Assembly: GCA_017562135.1 (NCBI GenBank)
Contig: QEYB01000228.1
Span: 124,001-188,000, forward strand
DNA: 64,000 bases
Reading direction: 5' to 3'
Source of the DNA: Dipylidium caninum
Taxonomy: Eukaryota; Platyhelminthes; Cestoda; Cyclophyllidea; Dipylidiidae
Below are positions 9,901 to 21,900 of this stretch, one piece after another; the stretch's first letter is position 1, and each line of letters begins with the position of its first letter. The position numbers and the translations under genes were made by a program. Below the pieces are notes generated by a model. That model did no database searches and was not told where the DNA came from. It saw nothing but the letters and a program-made list of their open reading frames with translations.

Positions 9901-12900
9901 CGTTCCATAGCTTCCCGCGTAATACATCATCGCGTGGGACGAAGTTGATGCTGCTCGATTGTGACTAGTGGAGAGGGGAGCGTGAGGTGTGTGCACGGTT
10001 GTTTGGCTGGGTGCTTCTTCTCCTTCCTCGTCTTTAGCCACGCACTCACTACCAGCAGCAGCAAATTCCCCTGGGGAGACGGGGGAGGCGAGGGAGGCGA
10101 GGGAGACGAGGCAGATGCGTGAAGACTCACACCTCATCAAATATTCAGGAGAAGTGGACAGGACATCGCTGGGCTTAACTTCACTGTGTAAGAATTGGCG
10201 GAGGAAATCAATCGAATGGAAGGGCAGGAAGGCATCGATGGCCGACTGTTGCCTCCTCTCTGCACAATCTGCGCTGCGTCCCCGTTGGTCGTTTTTCACT
10301 TTGTCTGTCCTCCACGGAAAGTCGAACAGCCTAATTTTGGCGTAGAACTCTTCTTCCTCTGCCTACAACCATGTTAGCATACTTTCGAATCTTCAGACCA
10401 AATACCCACTCCTCTACGCCGCCTCTCCTCGTGGGCTCCTTCTCCTCCTCCTCTTCCTCTCCTTGGAGGCGTATTCAACAGTTCCCTCATTTTCCCACTC
10501 TACTTTTCTCGTCTTACATGGAGAAGGGACCGGGGATTTGTCGACAAATCGTGTGTCCTTCAATGCCTTTGTGCTATTATTTTGCCACTTCGGATGATTT
10601 GTTTACAATCGACCTGATTGTGGACGGAGGAGGACACCTCGGAGAGCCACGAACGGAAGCGAAAAATTGGGCAATGCGAAAACCCAATCATGGATGTCTG
10701 TCAGGCACTTTTCATGCCCTCGGACCAAACATCGAATGCCTGTGCCTCATGGAGGCAACTTCGGCGACGACCTCTTGTCCGCGACCAGTTGGCCACGACT
10801 AATTCCACATGGACGGGTGAAGGGGCTGTCGTCTCCGACTCTCCCATCTTTCCCTACCGCGTCGAATAAGGCACATTTATGGGAATAGGGGTATTTTATG
10901 GCACATTTGCCCCCTCCTCTAGAGCCGCTTTCTTACAACATCGTAGAATAAAGAGGGAAGCGCCTTTTAACCGGTTCACCTCATCGGCTGTCTTTTCCAC
11001 TTTATGGAAGTAAAGTTGTGGGGACACAACGCCTCCTCGCACTCTGCCCACCTTCTCAGTGTGGCCTGTAAAAGAGGTTGTAACCTCCCTGGGGCGAGTT
11101 ATCCCATCGACCGACAACAGTAATTATAAGGTATGGGCAGGACAGAGCACCTGTAATTTTCCCTCCCAAGGGAGTAGAAAGGTGGGAGGAGACACGTCTT
11201 CGCCCCTCTCGGTCCGCCTCTTTCTCCGCCGCGAGGAGCACGCGCGTCTTGTGCATAATTAAAAGGCAAGGAGTGGGAACAGCCCCCTCCGAAGTGCTCG
11301 GGAGGAGAGGCGAAGCAGGCGATGAGACACCGGTCCACTGCCAACCCGGAATTTATTTTTCATCGCTATTGGCATCAATAAGGTAGATCAGCGGTATAAA
11401 GCATTTATTTTTTGTGCAAATTCCCTTCGCCTTGACAGAGAGGTGGAGCGAAGCCCTCGTCTGTGTCCCGTTTCGACAGACCCCCAAAGAGGATGGGAGT
11501 CATCATTTGATTGGTTATTTGCAGAGACAGCTGTTATTTGATTGGCTGATTTTGAGGGACATTTTCTCATCTTCTCGGTGAACATTGCCTCATGAAGAGG
11601 TTTATTTACTAAGGGATAAGTAACTTCCTTATGACTTCGTTGTCCTTGCCTTTCGCTTCCTCTGAGAGAAGACTATTCTGCCCTTAATTTCCCAAGGGAA
11701 AAGTGCTGTTAAGTTAATTGTATGTTTACAGCGGAAGAGTGACTTTCTGCCCAAACGTGATGAAGCGGACGAGAGGCTGGATGCTTTCGAACATTCTCTC
11801 CTTACTAGCAATTATTTTAAATTCAGCGGTCTCGACGAAGTGCGATATCTCCTTCTGATTGTCACAATTAAAACAACTTCTGGCACAATTTGAGAACACA
11901 CGCATGATTTTGACTGCCTTTCGCAGGAAACCCACGAAGATAAACGCGAAGGGTATACAATAATTTCACATACTTCCACCGTATTTAATTGCTCTGACTT
12001 CAAAGGAGCAAAAGTTGAGGACTTGTTGCTTACAGCGTGTCATTCGAAGAATTTACGGTGGTTTGGCGGCAATTCGGATTACTTGCTAAGCATCCACCAG
12101 TCAGTGAATGAAAATGCGTTGTAAAAGGGGATTTGTAAGATTGCCTGCGGAATCAGGAAGCATGGGTGGTACAAAAGTCCCAACACACTAATTCCTAAAA
12201 GTGCCATTTATTAAATTCTCAGGGTCTGTATACGCTAATTGTGGAGGTCTTCGACTCCAAACCGGACGGATTGTCCACCTCCGCGTACCTCGTGGATAGA
12301 GCGGTGCATCGAGGCATCCTCCTCCCCGCCACGTCGTCCCAATGCGAGTTCACCGTCATTGAATCCACCTCCTCCACCTACCGTCTCAGTCTCCGCCTCG
12401 CTTTGCACACCCCACCACTCCGGTCCGCGGTGCGCCGTGGAATGCCAACCCCACGCCGGTCGGTTCACCTGCGATCGGCATGGTAATCGAGTCTGCGATG
12501 AGGGCTGGAGCGGCCCCCTCTGCGATCGACGTAAGCCCGTGAACAGGTCTGAGCAGAGGTGGAGGACACGGACGAGTGGATGAGGAAAAGCGCTTCTAAG
12601 AGGCTGACTGCCGGGTTGGTATAGCTTTTCCACGAACATGGGGGCGTCGTATGCGAGGACGACGGAGGCAAGAGATGAGTGATGGGCCTTTAGGCGCATT
12701 TGTCGCCTCCCACTTCCGTTGAAGGATGAGCTGGTCTCTTCAACACCCTGTCGTTAGTCTTCTTCCCCTTGGCTGCCCACTCACCACTTTAGGCTTGGTC
12801 CTGGTGTTTTTTCTACTTCCACTTCCGGAAACAACTGCTAAGGTGGCTTCCAAGGGGTCCAGCATCATCAGCACCACGTTCTCCTGGCTAGAGATATTGT

Positions 12901-15900
12901 GCTTCACCGGCCTTTTTATGCCTTTTAGCAATGTGTCGTAAAGGCTGCCACTCAATCCACGGGAGCTGCAACAGACCTGGTGAATGTGTGTAAGTTTCTG
13001 TCATCACTTGACTCTTCCATTTTTTCCCCTGTATCCTTCAAGTTACTCAGAAGTGGACTGACTGAGTTGGTGAAAGGCCGCTTTTCTTGGCGTTGAATGC
13101 CATTAGAAGTCGGCTTTTTTGGCCATGAGACTAAGAACTCGAGCATTTGACACGTAAACAACCTGCTTTTCACTGAGGCTACACTTTACTTCACAAAATT
13201 TGTCCAAATTTGTCATTTTAAATTGCCCAATGTTGCGTGGGTGCTGGAGGAGGGGAGAGTCGTCCCATTCCATTTCTACTCGCTCCTCCTCCACCGGGCG
13301 ATTCTCCAAGCCCAGCCCGAAAGTATCGAAGTGTCTTCTGGACGAGGTTTCCGCTACCTCGGCTGTCCACAGTTCCTTTCAAGCGTCAGTCCGCCTCGAA
13401 GACGGAAATTCAGAGGAGCACAGGTCTTTCCCATGGTAGACACTGTTGCTGATTACATGGGAGTAACTCCGTAATCCGACGATGGAAGTTACGAAAGGGT
13501 GAAGCGTGGAGGAGACTTGGCCTGTTGTTAGGTGAAAGGCAGGGGAAATAGGCTTCAGCACTGAGACATATGATAAATGACTGACAAGACGTGGAATTAA
13601 GGCTTGTCAAAGTCGTCCGTCGAGGCTTCGACACATTCGAAGTGCTTATTAAGCGAAGGACCTTCATCCTTCGCCACCACCGGGAAAGTCGTGCCAGAGA
13701 GTAGATGACACAAAAACGGACAGCTTTACTGAAAGCTGTCAAAAGTCTGCGTTGGGGGCTACAGGCTATGGAGGGATGAGATTTAGCACTCGGACGTTTG
13801 ATGCATGAAGAACCAGCTTCTCGTCGAGGCTATATTTTGCCAGAAGTAGGGAATAGTTGCCTCAGTTCTGGTCCGCCTCCGCGAGCCGTCAACTCGATGT
13901 TGGAAGTGGTGGAAGAGCGGGAGGTGGATGGTGGACGAGGAGAGTCGTCCAAATTATCCTTCACACACTTTTACTCCACCGGTCAATTCGCCAAGCTTGT
14001 CCAGAAGGTGTTGAAGTGGTTTCTCGACGACGTCTTTGAGCTACTTCCACTGGCCGCGGTGTCTTCCAACCGTTCAGTCCGCTTCAAGGACGACGATTAA
14101 GACGAGCACCAGCCTTTCGCATGATAAAACCAGTCACTGTTGATGTAGAAGCAACTCCGCGATCCGGCAACTCGACGTATGAAGTGCTAAAATAGCGCAA
14201 AGTGGGTGTTCGAGGAGAGGAGAGTTGTTCTATTTCCCCTCTGTTCACTTCTCCTCTGCCGATCAATTCGCCGAGTTCGTCCAAAGGTTTGAAGTGTCTG
14301 CCCAACCGCCAATGATCTATCTCAGCCGTCAGTCCGTCTCGAAGACAAAAGTTCAGAGGTTCTCCAGTCCTTTGCATGATAGAAACACTCGCTGATGGCG
14401 CAGAAGTAACTTTTCAAGCCGGCAACTCGATGTTAAAGGTGGCGAAAGAGCGAGACGTGGATGATGGAGGAGACTTAGACTGCTGTGAATGATAGGATGC
14501 GGAATTTAGCGCAACCCAAGCTTATTAAACAAAAGATCTCCACCGAACTGAGTGAATGCGGCGATAGGCTGGAAGGCGGCGAACTTCTCGGGCTTGAGGG
14601 AGTCCACTTTGTCTTCAGGTGCGCCAACGGCTGGAAAGGCGAGCTCTGCGATGAGTGCATCACCTACCCCGGCTGCCAACACGGGACTTGCGAAGATGCC
14701 CCCTTCACGTGTCGTTGTCTTCCCAAGTGGGGCGGCGCTTTCTGCGATGAAGGTATTTCCTCCCTTCTCCCCCGCTCATACACACCTTTTTGCCATCCTT
14801 CGTCCAACAACTTCGGTATGACGGGAGTTGAAGTGCCTCCGGCCTCGGCTTCCCCTTCTCCCTGTCGCCAGGCGTCGCGAACCGTCGGTCCGTTCCTACA
14901 TCCACATTTGGTGGACGGACAAGCGGTGCTCGTGTGACGTGGGCGCCATAACGTGGGCGCCATAACAGCCCGCGTCCGCCTCCACCGTCGCGGACTGCTG
15001 GCGTCCGCTGCTGTGAGCAAAGCCTGGAGACGGACGAGAAGTGGACTGGGGCGGGACCAACAAATGGACCCGTTTAAGAGGTTCCGGCCGGCGAAGATGG
15101 TGTTCAGCGGACAGAGGCTACCTACTCCTGCCCTGTCCGCAGCATAACTCCACGAGACTTTCTTCACACGTTCGGCAGACAGTCGACTTGGTTGTTCGTA
15201 GATTTGCATGTGAGACTTGACAAGGTAACTCACCAAAGCATTCATCCTGTTTAGATCTCGACTACTGTGGTCGTCAGAAGCCCTGTCTGAACGGGGGCAT
15301 GTGCAAGAACACGAACATCACGACGCAACCCTTCCAGTGTTTCTGTCCGCACGGGTGGAAAGGGGAGACCTGCGAGACACGTAAGACTTCACGTCTCATG
15401 CGGCTTCCCCGCCACCTCGCGGTGGCGCTGCCAGTCGTAGACACGCCGCCTCAGGTGGCGCGACGTCCCCCTCGGTTATGGCGAGCGTTGTGGTCCCCTT
15501 TCAGAACTGAAGCCGTGTGAACTCAAACCGTGCAAACGCGGAGACTGCCGAGAGACGGCCGACGGCGGGTTCGAGTGCGTCTGCGAGGCCGGGTGGCGCG
15601 GCGACTTGTGCGATCAAAGTGAGTGGCTGCCTCTTCTCCTCATCAATCCACCTAGCTGCCTTCCCCATCTTCCCGAGCCTCCTCCTCCTCCTCCTCCCTG
15701 AGTCCTCCTCCTCCTCCTCCTCCCATTCTTCCCCTTTGCCGCGACGCGGGGAAGACAGCTTCGGCATGCAGAAATGCTCAGATTCTGCCTGCCCAACTGA
15801 GGAGGACGTGGGGTGGGGGTGGGGGTGAGGAGGAGGGTGTGGACAGTGTCTAGTGAGGTCAGCGAAAGCGAGTCTTGGGGTGCCACTCACTCCCATTTCT

Positions 15901-18900
15901 TCCCTCCATTAACCACTTCGTCGTCCACTCCGCCCCATTGACAAGCATGCGCCTCTTTCCGTCTCCTTCACCACCGCGCCACAACTTCACCTTCTTCCAC
16001 GTCTGCTGCGACGGTGGGACTTTCCAACTACCACCTCCACGGCGATGCGGCGCTCGAGGTCCTCGACGGTCTCCGTCGTCCCCCAAGCGACTGTGACGAA
16101 CTCGTCGATGGGTGGCATGGCGAAGAGCGTTGACTGCCTCGATCAGCAACGTGGGGTCGGCGCCACCACATTAAAAGTGGCCAACCACACAGCGGGTGCA
16201 CTTCTGACTGGCCTTTCACGTCGACTTGTCTGCACTTTCACGGAGAAGCAGTCGGCGTGGCGTCGGTTGGTCTCGGGTCAGGCGGCGTCACGAGGCGTCT
16301 ATTGCAGAGGTGGGGTGAAGTGGCATCCGCCACTGCTTGAGTCTCTCCTCGTCCCGTTGCCAGTCTTCGTCTCCCGTTCGCGTGTCGCTTTCGCATCGTC
16401 TGTCAATTTCGCACCTGGCCCGCCACCACGCTCCCACGGCCCGGCGCACCCACGCCTGTCCGCGCTGCCTCGTGTGCGGAAGCCTCAAACTCCTCGTCTG
16501 TGTGTCCAGTCGTCAAAGACGCTGCAACCATTCCACTTCTACCTGGCGTGCATTTACGCCGCGGATGTCTACATTTCGAGGGCGTTCGAATGGACTAACG
16601 TTTCGTCTGTCATGCCGAAGTGGAACTGGAGTGGGCGGCTGTTCGCATCGCCAACACATCGTGGATAACGTCGCGTCGCGTCTGTTTGTCCAGTCTGCCG
16701 CAGGGACACGACGGAACGCCTGCCGAGTTATTGGGGAATGACAAGCGAAGGGCGTGTGAGTTGTCACGAGGAGGTGGTAGGAAGACGACTGCGAGGGGAC
16801 GAAGGCGAAGGAGGCGAAGGAGGCGACGTTGTTCGCTGCTGCCACTTGAGCGCTTTCAGTCGAGCGGGCAGTGAGTTGTTTCCACTCTTCAGGTCATCTT
16901 CCCATCCACTCCTCCTCGCCGACCCACCGTTTGCATGCACCGCCACCCTGCGACCGGTGCGAGCGACGAGGCGACCGAGGCTGGGGAGCGCTCGTGTTGA
17001 GGCAGAGGGGCCGAGACTGAGGCGTTGAAGCGACGCCTTCGACGTGGCGGCTTTGCGACTCGACACATGTCGCGGGAGCTGCCGTAAAACATTGTGTGGA
17101 TCGCAGGTGATTTGGTAGGGAAAGTGAGAAAGCAGGCCACTGGGCCACCTTCTCTGGTTGGAAGAGTGCTATTAATCGAGACAGACGTTGAGTCAAGAAA
17201 CTCTCCTTTACGTGTCTCTATGACGAAGGCGACGATTTATTCTCCGCCACGTCTGAAAGAGAAGCCTCATTTCGTCCGTCAGGGAAGGCTTTGCCCACTT
17301 TGCCGTCAAGTGCCCAGGTGGAATGAGGCAACGTGGGGCGAAGATGCGTGGGCGAAGACGCGTGGACGAAGATGCGAAGAGGCGGCAAGGCGATCACTCA
17401 GGAAGCGTCTCTGTGGCCAAATGTCGAGGGTTGATTTACCTCTCCCACCTGAGTCTCTTTGACTTGCCACTCGTTGTCACGTTGTCACTGCTGTGTGCAA
17501 CAATGGCAGCGCGTTGACGGGAATGGCGGACCGCGGAATTGGGCGGATGGGGGTGTTTCGGCGGCTGCACTAAAGCATCCACCTCGCCACGAGACTTCGG
17601 ACCGGTGAAAAAGTGAGCAGTGGCATACCCACCCGAGTGTAATTTGGTGAAGGAACAACTTTCGATGGGTTCACACTTCCCTTTCACGGTGGCCACGGCG
17701 TGGTGGGCAGAGGCGGAGGGGAACTGACACGGACGGACTCGAGTTTGGCCTCGAGCAGTAGGTGAGACCAATGCGGCCTGGCGAATTGGTAGACGAAGCC
17801 GCCTCGAAAATACGAGCATTAGGAGCTTCGTAACCCTGTCTAAAGCACAGGGCGGGCGTTTTTAGGTCTGTTGGAGGAAGTGAGCAGGCGTTGCGAGAGA
17901 AGAAAGTCTTTTCTGCGAATTAACCAGTGAGCCGACAGAGAAGGTACTGTGAAGCAGTCTCGCAACCTTCCTCTCAACACACGCTCTCGGGTGAATTGAG
18001 GCAGACGTGTGATGTCGACAAACGCCCTCTGTCGCGGGTGGCATCTCTTCGAACGCCATCCCAGCTCAACACCGACGGTGAAGGACACGCGAATGGGACC
18101 GAGACTTTTTCGTACACAGGAGCATTCGAAACAAGGTGTTCTCGGACTTGGGCGACCCTGCCCCAAGGGCGATTTGCACTCTGGCTCCTCTGCACAGCCC
18201 TCTAACCTCTGCTCATTGCTTCCAGACACCTTCTTAGGGGCTGTGACAACTCACACTTCTCCACCCTTCGTAAATTTTCGTGGTAGGCAGCATGCACAAC
18301 CTCATTCGGCCTCCGCGATGCCTGACTTGTGTCCCAACAGGCCTCCTCCCGCCCAAACAGCCTGCCTTTTTCGCCTTACTCCAAGTTTGTACTGCGTGTA
18401 TGCGTGCTTTAATCCACTCGCCCAAGTGTACGCGGATTAACTTTCCTAAGGGAGCATAAGCCATCCCTCATTATTCTTGCACGGGCTGCCCAACAGCTCA
18501 TTGTCCGTCCGAATTAATAATGAGATGAGTGCGTAGTCTAATTAAACGCCTCTACTTATCGCTCCTTCCCTCCCTCCCCCACTTATCGCTCCTTCCCTCC
18601 CTCCCCCCTCGCTCACTCGGCCTCCGCCTCAGCCGCGGCGCCTCGAGCCTTGGGAACGGCAGAGCGAGGGACTTTCTCGTCCACCTCTCATTGAGAGACG
18701 CTTATTTTCGCTTGATAGACGAAGTAGACGAGGAATGATTTGATTATTGTGTAGAAAATTGGGACTACCGGGGCAAGAGATTGACAGATTAAGGCAGGAG
18801 GAGGATTTGGCCGCCGTCGGAATGTCTGAAAATCTCGGTCCCTTCGAAAGGAAGCTCTCAAGAAGCCCTCGTTGGTTATTTCATCTTAGTAAACAAAGGA

Positions 18901-21900
18901 AAACCGTCGGCATTACAGCTTCCGACGATTCCATCGTCCAACCCTTCCTCATCTAATGCATATTCTGTATAATTTTAATTTCATCCAAGCCTCAACTTCA
19001 ACTGGCACTCTGGTAGCCGCTGGACTTCACTCTAGCTAGTTAAAAGAATTTCCACTTCTGCTGATCTTCTTGGTCTTGTGGAAGGTAGTTTGATCTCCTC
19101 GACTATTGTCTCCTTCAACTCCACGCATATACTGACAAAATTAGCTTTTTCTCCATAAATTTACGGAAGATAGTGCAAATGAAGCTTTAAAATGCTCTCA
19201 AGAGTAACAAATGGTGTAACTTTTGAATGAGTAGTATATTTGTAATTTTCTCGCGAGTCTCCTACCCCTTTGAGAGTTCGGTCGTGCATTCTTCTAGACA
19301 TTGACTTTTGTGAGCAGAACCTTTGTATGAATGGCGGCCGATGTCAGGATTTGGACGGCCTCGGTTTCCGCTGCGACTGTCCTCGGGGCTTCGTGGGCTC
19401 CGTGTGTCAAATGCGCTCGCCCTGCATTGACTCCCAGTGCGTCCACGCGTACAAATGCACGCAGTTGGCCACTGCCTCACACGGAGGCATCAAACACGAC
19501 TGTCTCTGTCTTCCCGGATGGACTGGCGAGCTCTGTGATCAAAGTGAGTGACAAAACGAGGCTCGAACTATTTCCTACGCAGAGAGTAGTGTGGAATGTA
19601 GGACATTAGTGGTAGTTCTGCCTTGAACTGCGTTAAACTGACCGGTTGGTTGTTCGTGTTAGTTCTTCATGCTAATTTACCATTTATTTTATTCCCTTTT
19701 GTGACCTTCTATAACTGTCGTGCGGTTAATTCGGCGTAAGTGAATTCAAAAGGCGCAAAACGTAGAGGAGATTAGGGCGATGATATCTTCAGTTATGAGT
19801 GGAAAAGTTGTGCTCTTCTTCAGATATTGACGACTGCTTCAACAAGTGTCTAAATGGAGGAACTTGCCATGTAAGTGTCCGACTTTACAATCTCTTTCAT
19901 TCTATCCGCATTCTTACCAAAATTACGCGAATTGTCTCACTTAAGGATTTAATCGGTGACTATTACTGCACTTGTCTTGATGGATTCTCTGGTCGAAACT
20001 GTGAAATCAATCACAAGTGCGCTTCCAATCCCTGCAAAAATGATGGAGTGTGCTTAGAAATCGAGGGTGGATTCGAATGTGTCTGTCCAGAAGGCGTCAG
20101 TGGTCATTTATGTCAGGTATTTATATAACATTTGCCGTTCAATTGCACTACTGAATCGCTATTTAGTAGGCTTGCACTGTCATTTGTTCTCTCTATGGAA
20201 TTTAAATCGCGTTAATTTATGGCATTTTTTAACGGCCCTTCACAGTATGCAAAACGTGGATGTGACCCAAATCCATGCGAGAACCAAGCTCCATGTTATA
20301 ATCTCAGTCCCTATGATTACTACTGTAAGTGCAACGACAGCTTTTATGGTCGCCACTGTGAGCATCGTCGGCCTTACTGCGGTCCAGAAGGCTGTTCTCG
20401 CCTCTTGGATCCTTGTGCGGACACTGAAAATTCTCTTCAAGTTCCCCTCCTCCCTGCTGTTACTTTCAATGGTCAAACACCGGCTATTCCAACAGACTCC
20501 TGTGGTGAGCATGGAATCTGTCTCCAAGATCCTGCGACTTCCTTGTACTCCTGCGTTTGCGAAAATGGCTACACTGGTCGATTTTGTCAGCAAGTGAAAG
20601 ATAATTGTGCGGAGATGGGACATCTCTGTCTAAATGGTGCAACCTGTCTGAACGGCGAAGGGGACACGTTCCATTGTCTGTGTGCGGAAGGATTCGTTGG
20701 AACTTTTTGCGAACAAGGTGAGTCCCCATAACCAACATCGAGCCGTTGCGTACTTAAATTACTGGCAGAAGTTCAACTTTACCCCTTGTTTCACCATTTT
20801 GGGTACTGTTACCATAATCGTATAAGACGAAACCGGTAAGGAATGACAGGGCGCCAGAGATTACTTAGCTTACGAGGACTGCAAATTTGCACATTTCCTG
20901 GTCTTATCAGCAGTTCTTCGCCTGTCCTATTCATTCAATATTTACACTCTTGTTTTTGTCCGGACTGATTAAATAATCTAGATAGACGGCTTTGTCGTAG
21001 AAATTTTACTCCAAACTACGCTAATTCATCCTAGCCGCAATACAGTTGAAAGATTGTGGAAGCCTCATAGAATCGATTACATATATTAAGTTTGAAACTC
21101 TGAAATGGTTGTAACATGTGCTTGAAATTGTTACCGACAACTTTTAAACGTTTTCTCCTTACTATGTTAAAAAAATCTGTGTATAATAAATGATGCAAAT
21201 GTGGACTCGTGTTCCTGACGTGCGAACTAACGTAGTTGTAGATTCTCAATTGCCGGTGTTTTCACATTCATTCGTCATTCGTAACGAAAAGTTATTTTGT
21301 TTGATAATCGAAAACGATGAAGCAAATGGGTTGATAAGAATACAGACCCAGAACTCACCTTAAGACGAAATTTTATCAACATGAAAGTAATAATTGGCGT
21401 ATGGTGTAATGTCCAAGAAATGGACTTCCAACATTCTTTCCTACAATCGAGAAAAATTATAGCGGCGGCAAGTGCTGTTGCCGTGGAATTGATATCATGA
21501 ACAACTTCTGTACTATATGACATTTTGTCGCCTCTTCCCTGAGCTCTCGTAGTTTTTCCGACCCATCATTACCGTTTTCGAAATTTTGAGTTATCTTTAA
21601 GAGAAAGACTACAATAACCGAAATGGTATTATGAAAAGCCTTGAATTGTTTATTAACTCTAAGTATAAAAAAATTTCTTCAAGGATACGTATATGAGTTG
21701 CCCAATCGTTGGAGGAAAGTCGTCGATGCAGATGGAAATTACTGCGATTTAACATACTAAGTAATGTGATAACTTTGTTTTTTGTCTTGCACTTATTTTC
21801 AACCCTAGTCTTATGGTTTCCAACCTGATAGAGTGCAATAATTATGTGGACTCAACCTTTTCAGTCCTTATATTCTTTTTCCCCTGTGGAAGAATGTAAG

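Larger units (their letters stand above)
3941..12222 (+). other. Jagged intron 1 (8.3 kb)
   Basis: This is the largest intron in the gene, from GTACGT to TTCTCAG. It contains inverted repeat pair B, further fragments of the dispersed repeat family near 7.9-9.0 kb, and purine- and pyrimidine-rich tracts. Long open frames here, such as 6,614-7,321 (+) and 6,477-6,932 (-), are GC-rich and low in complexity. They resemble no domain I know, so I call no gene inside. Confidence 0.8.

Noticed and set aside
13790..14100. 100-codon open frame over the tandem units as a gene
   Set aside because: It overlaps the diverged repeat units, and the equivalent frames in the other units contain stops.
15437..16470. 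Second, complete Jagged gene inside the window
   Set aside because: Only one exon is duplicated; no other Jagged exon was found on the - strand at the left edge.
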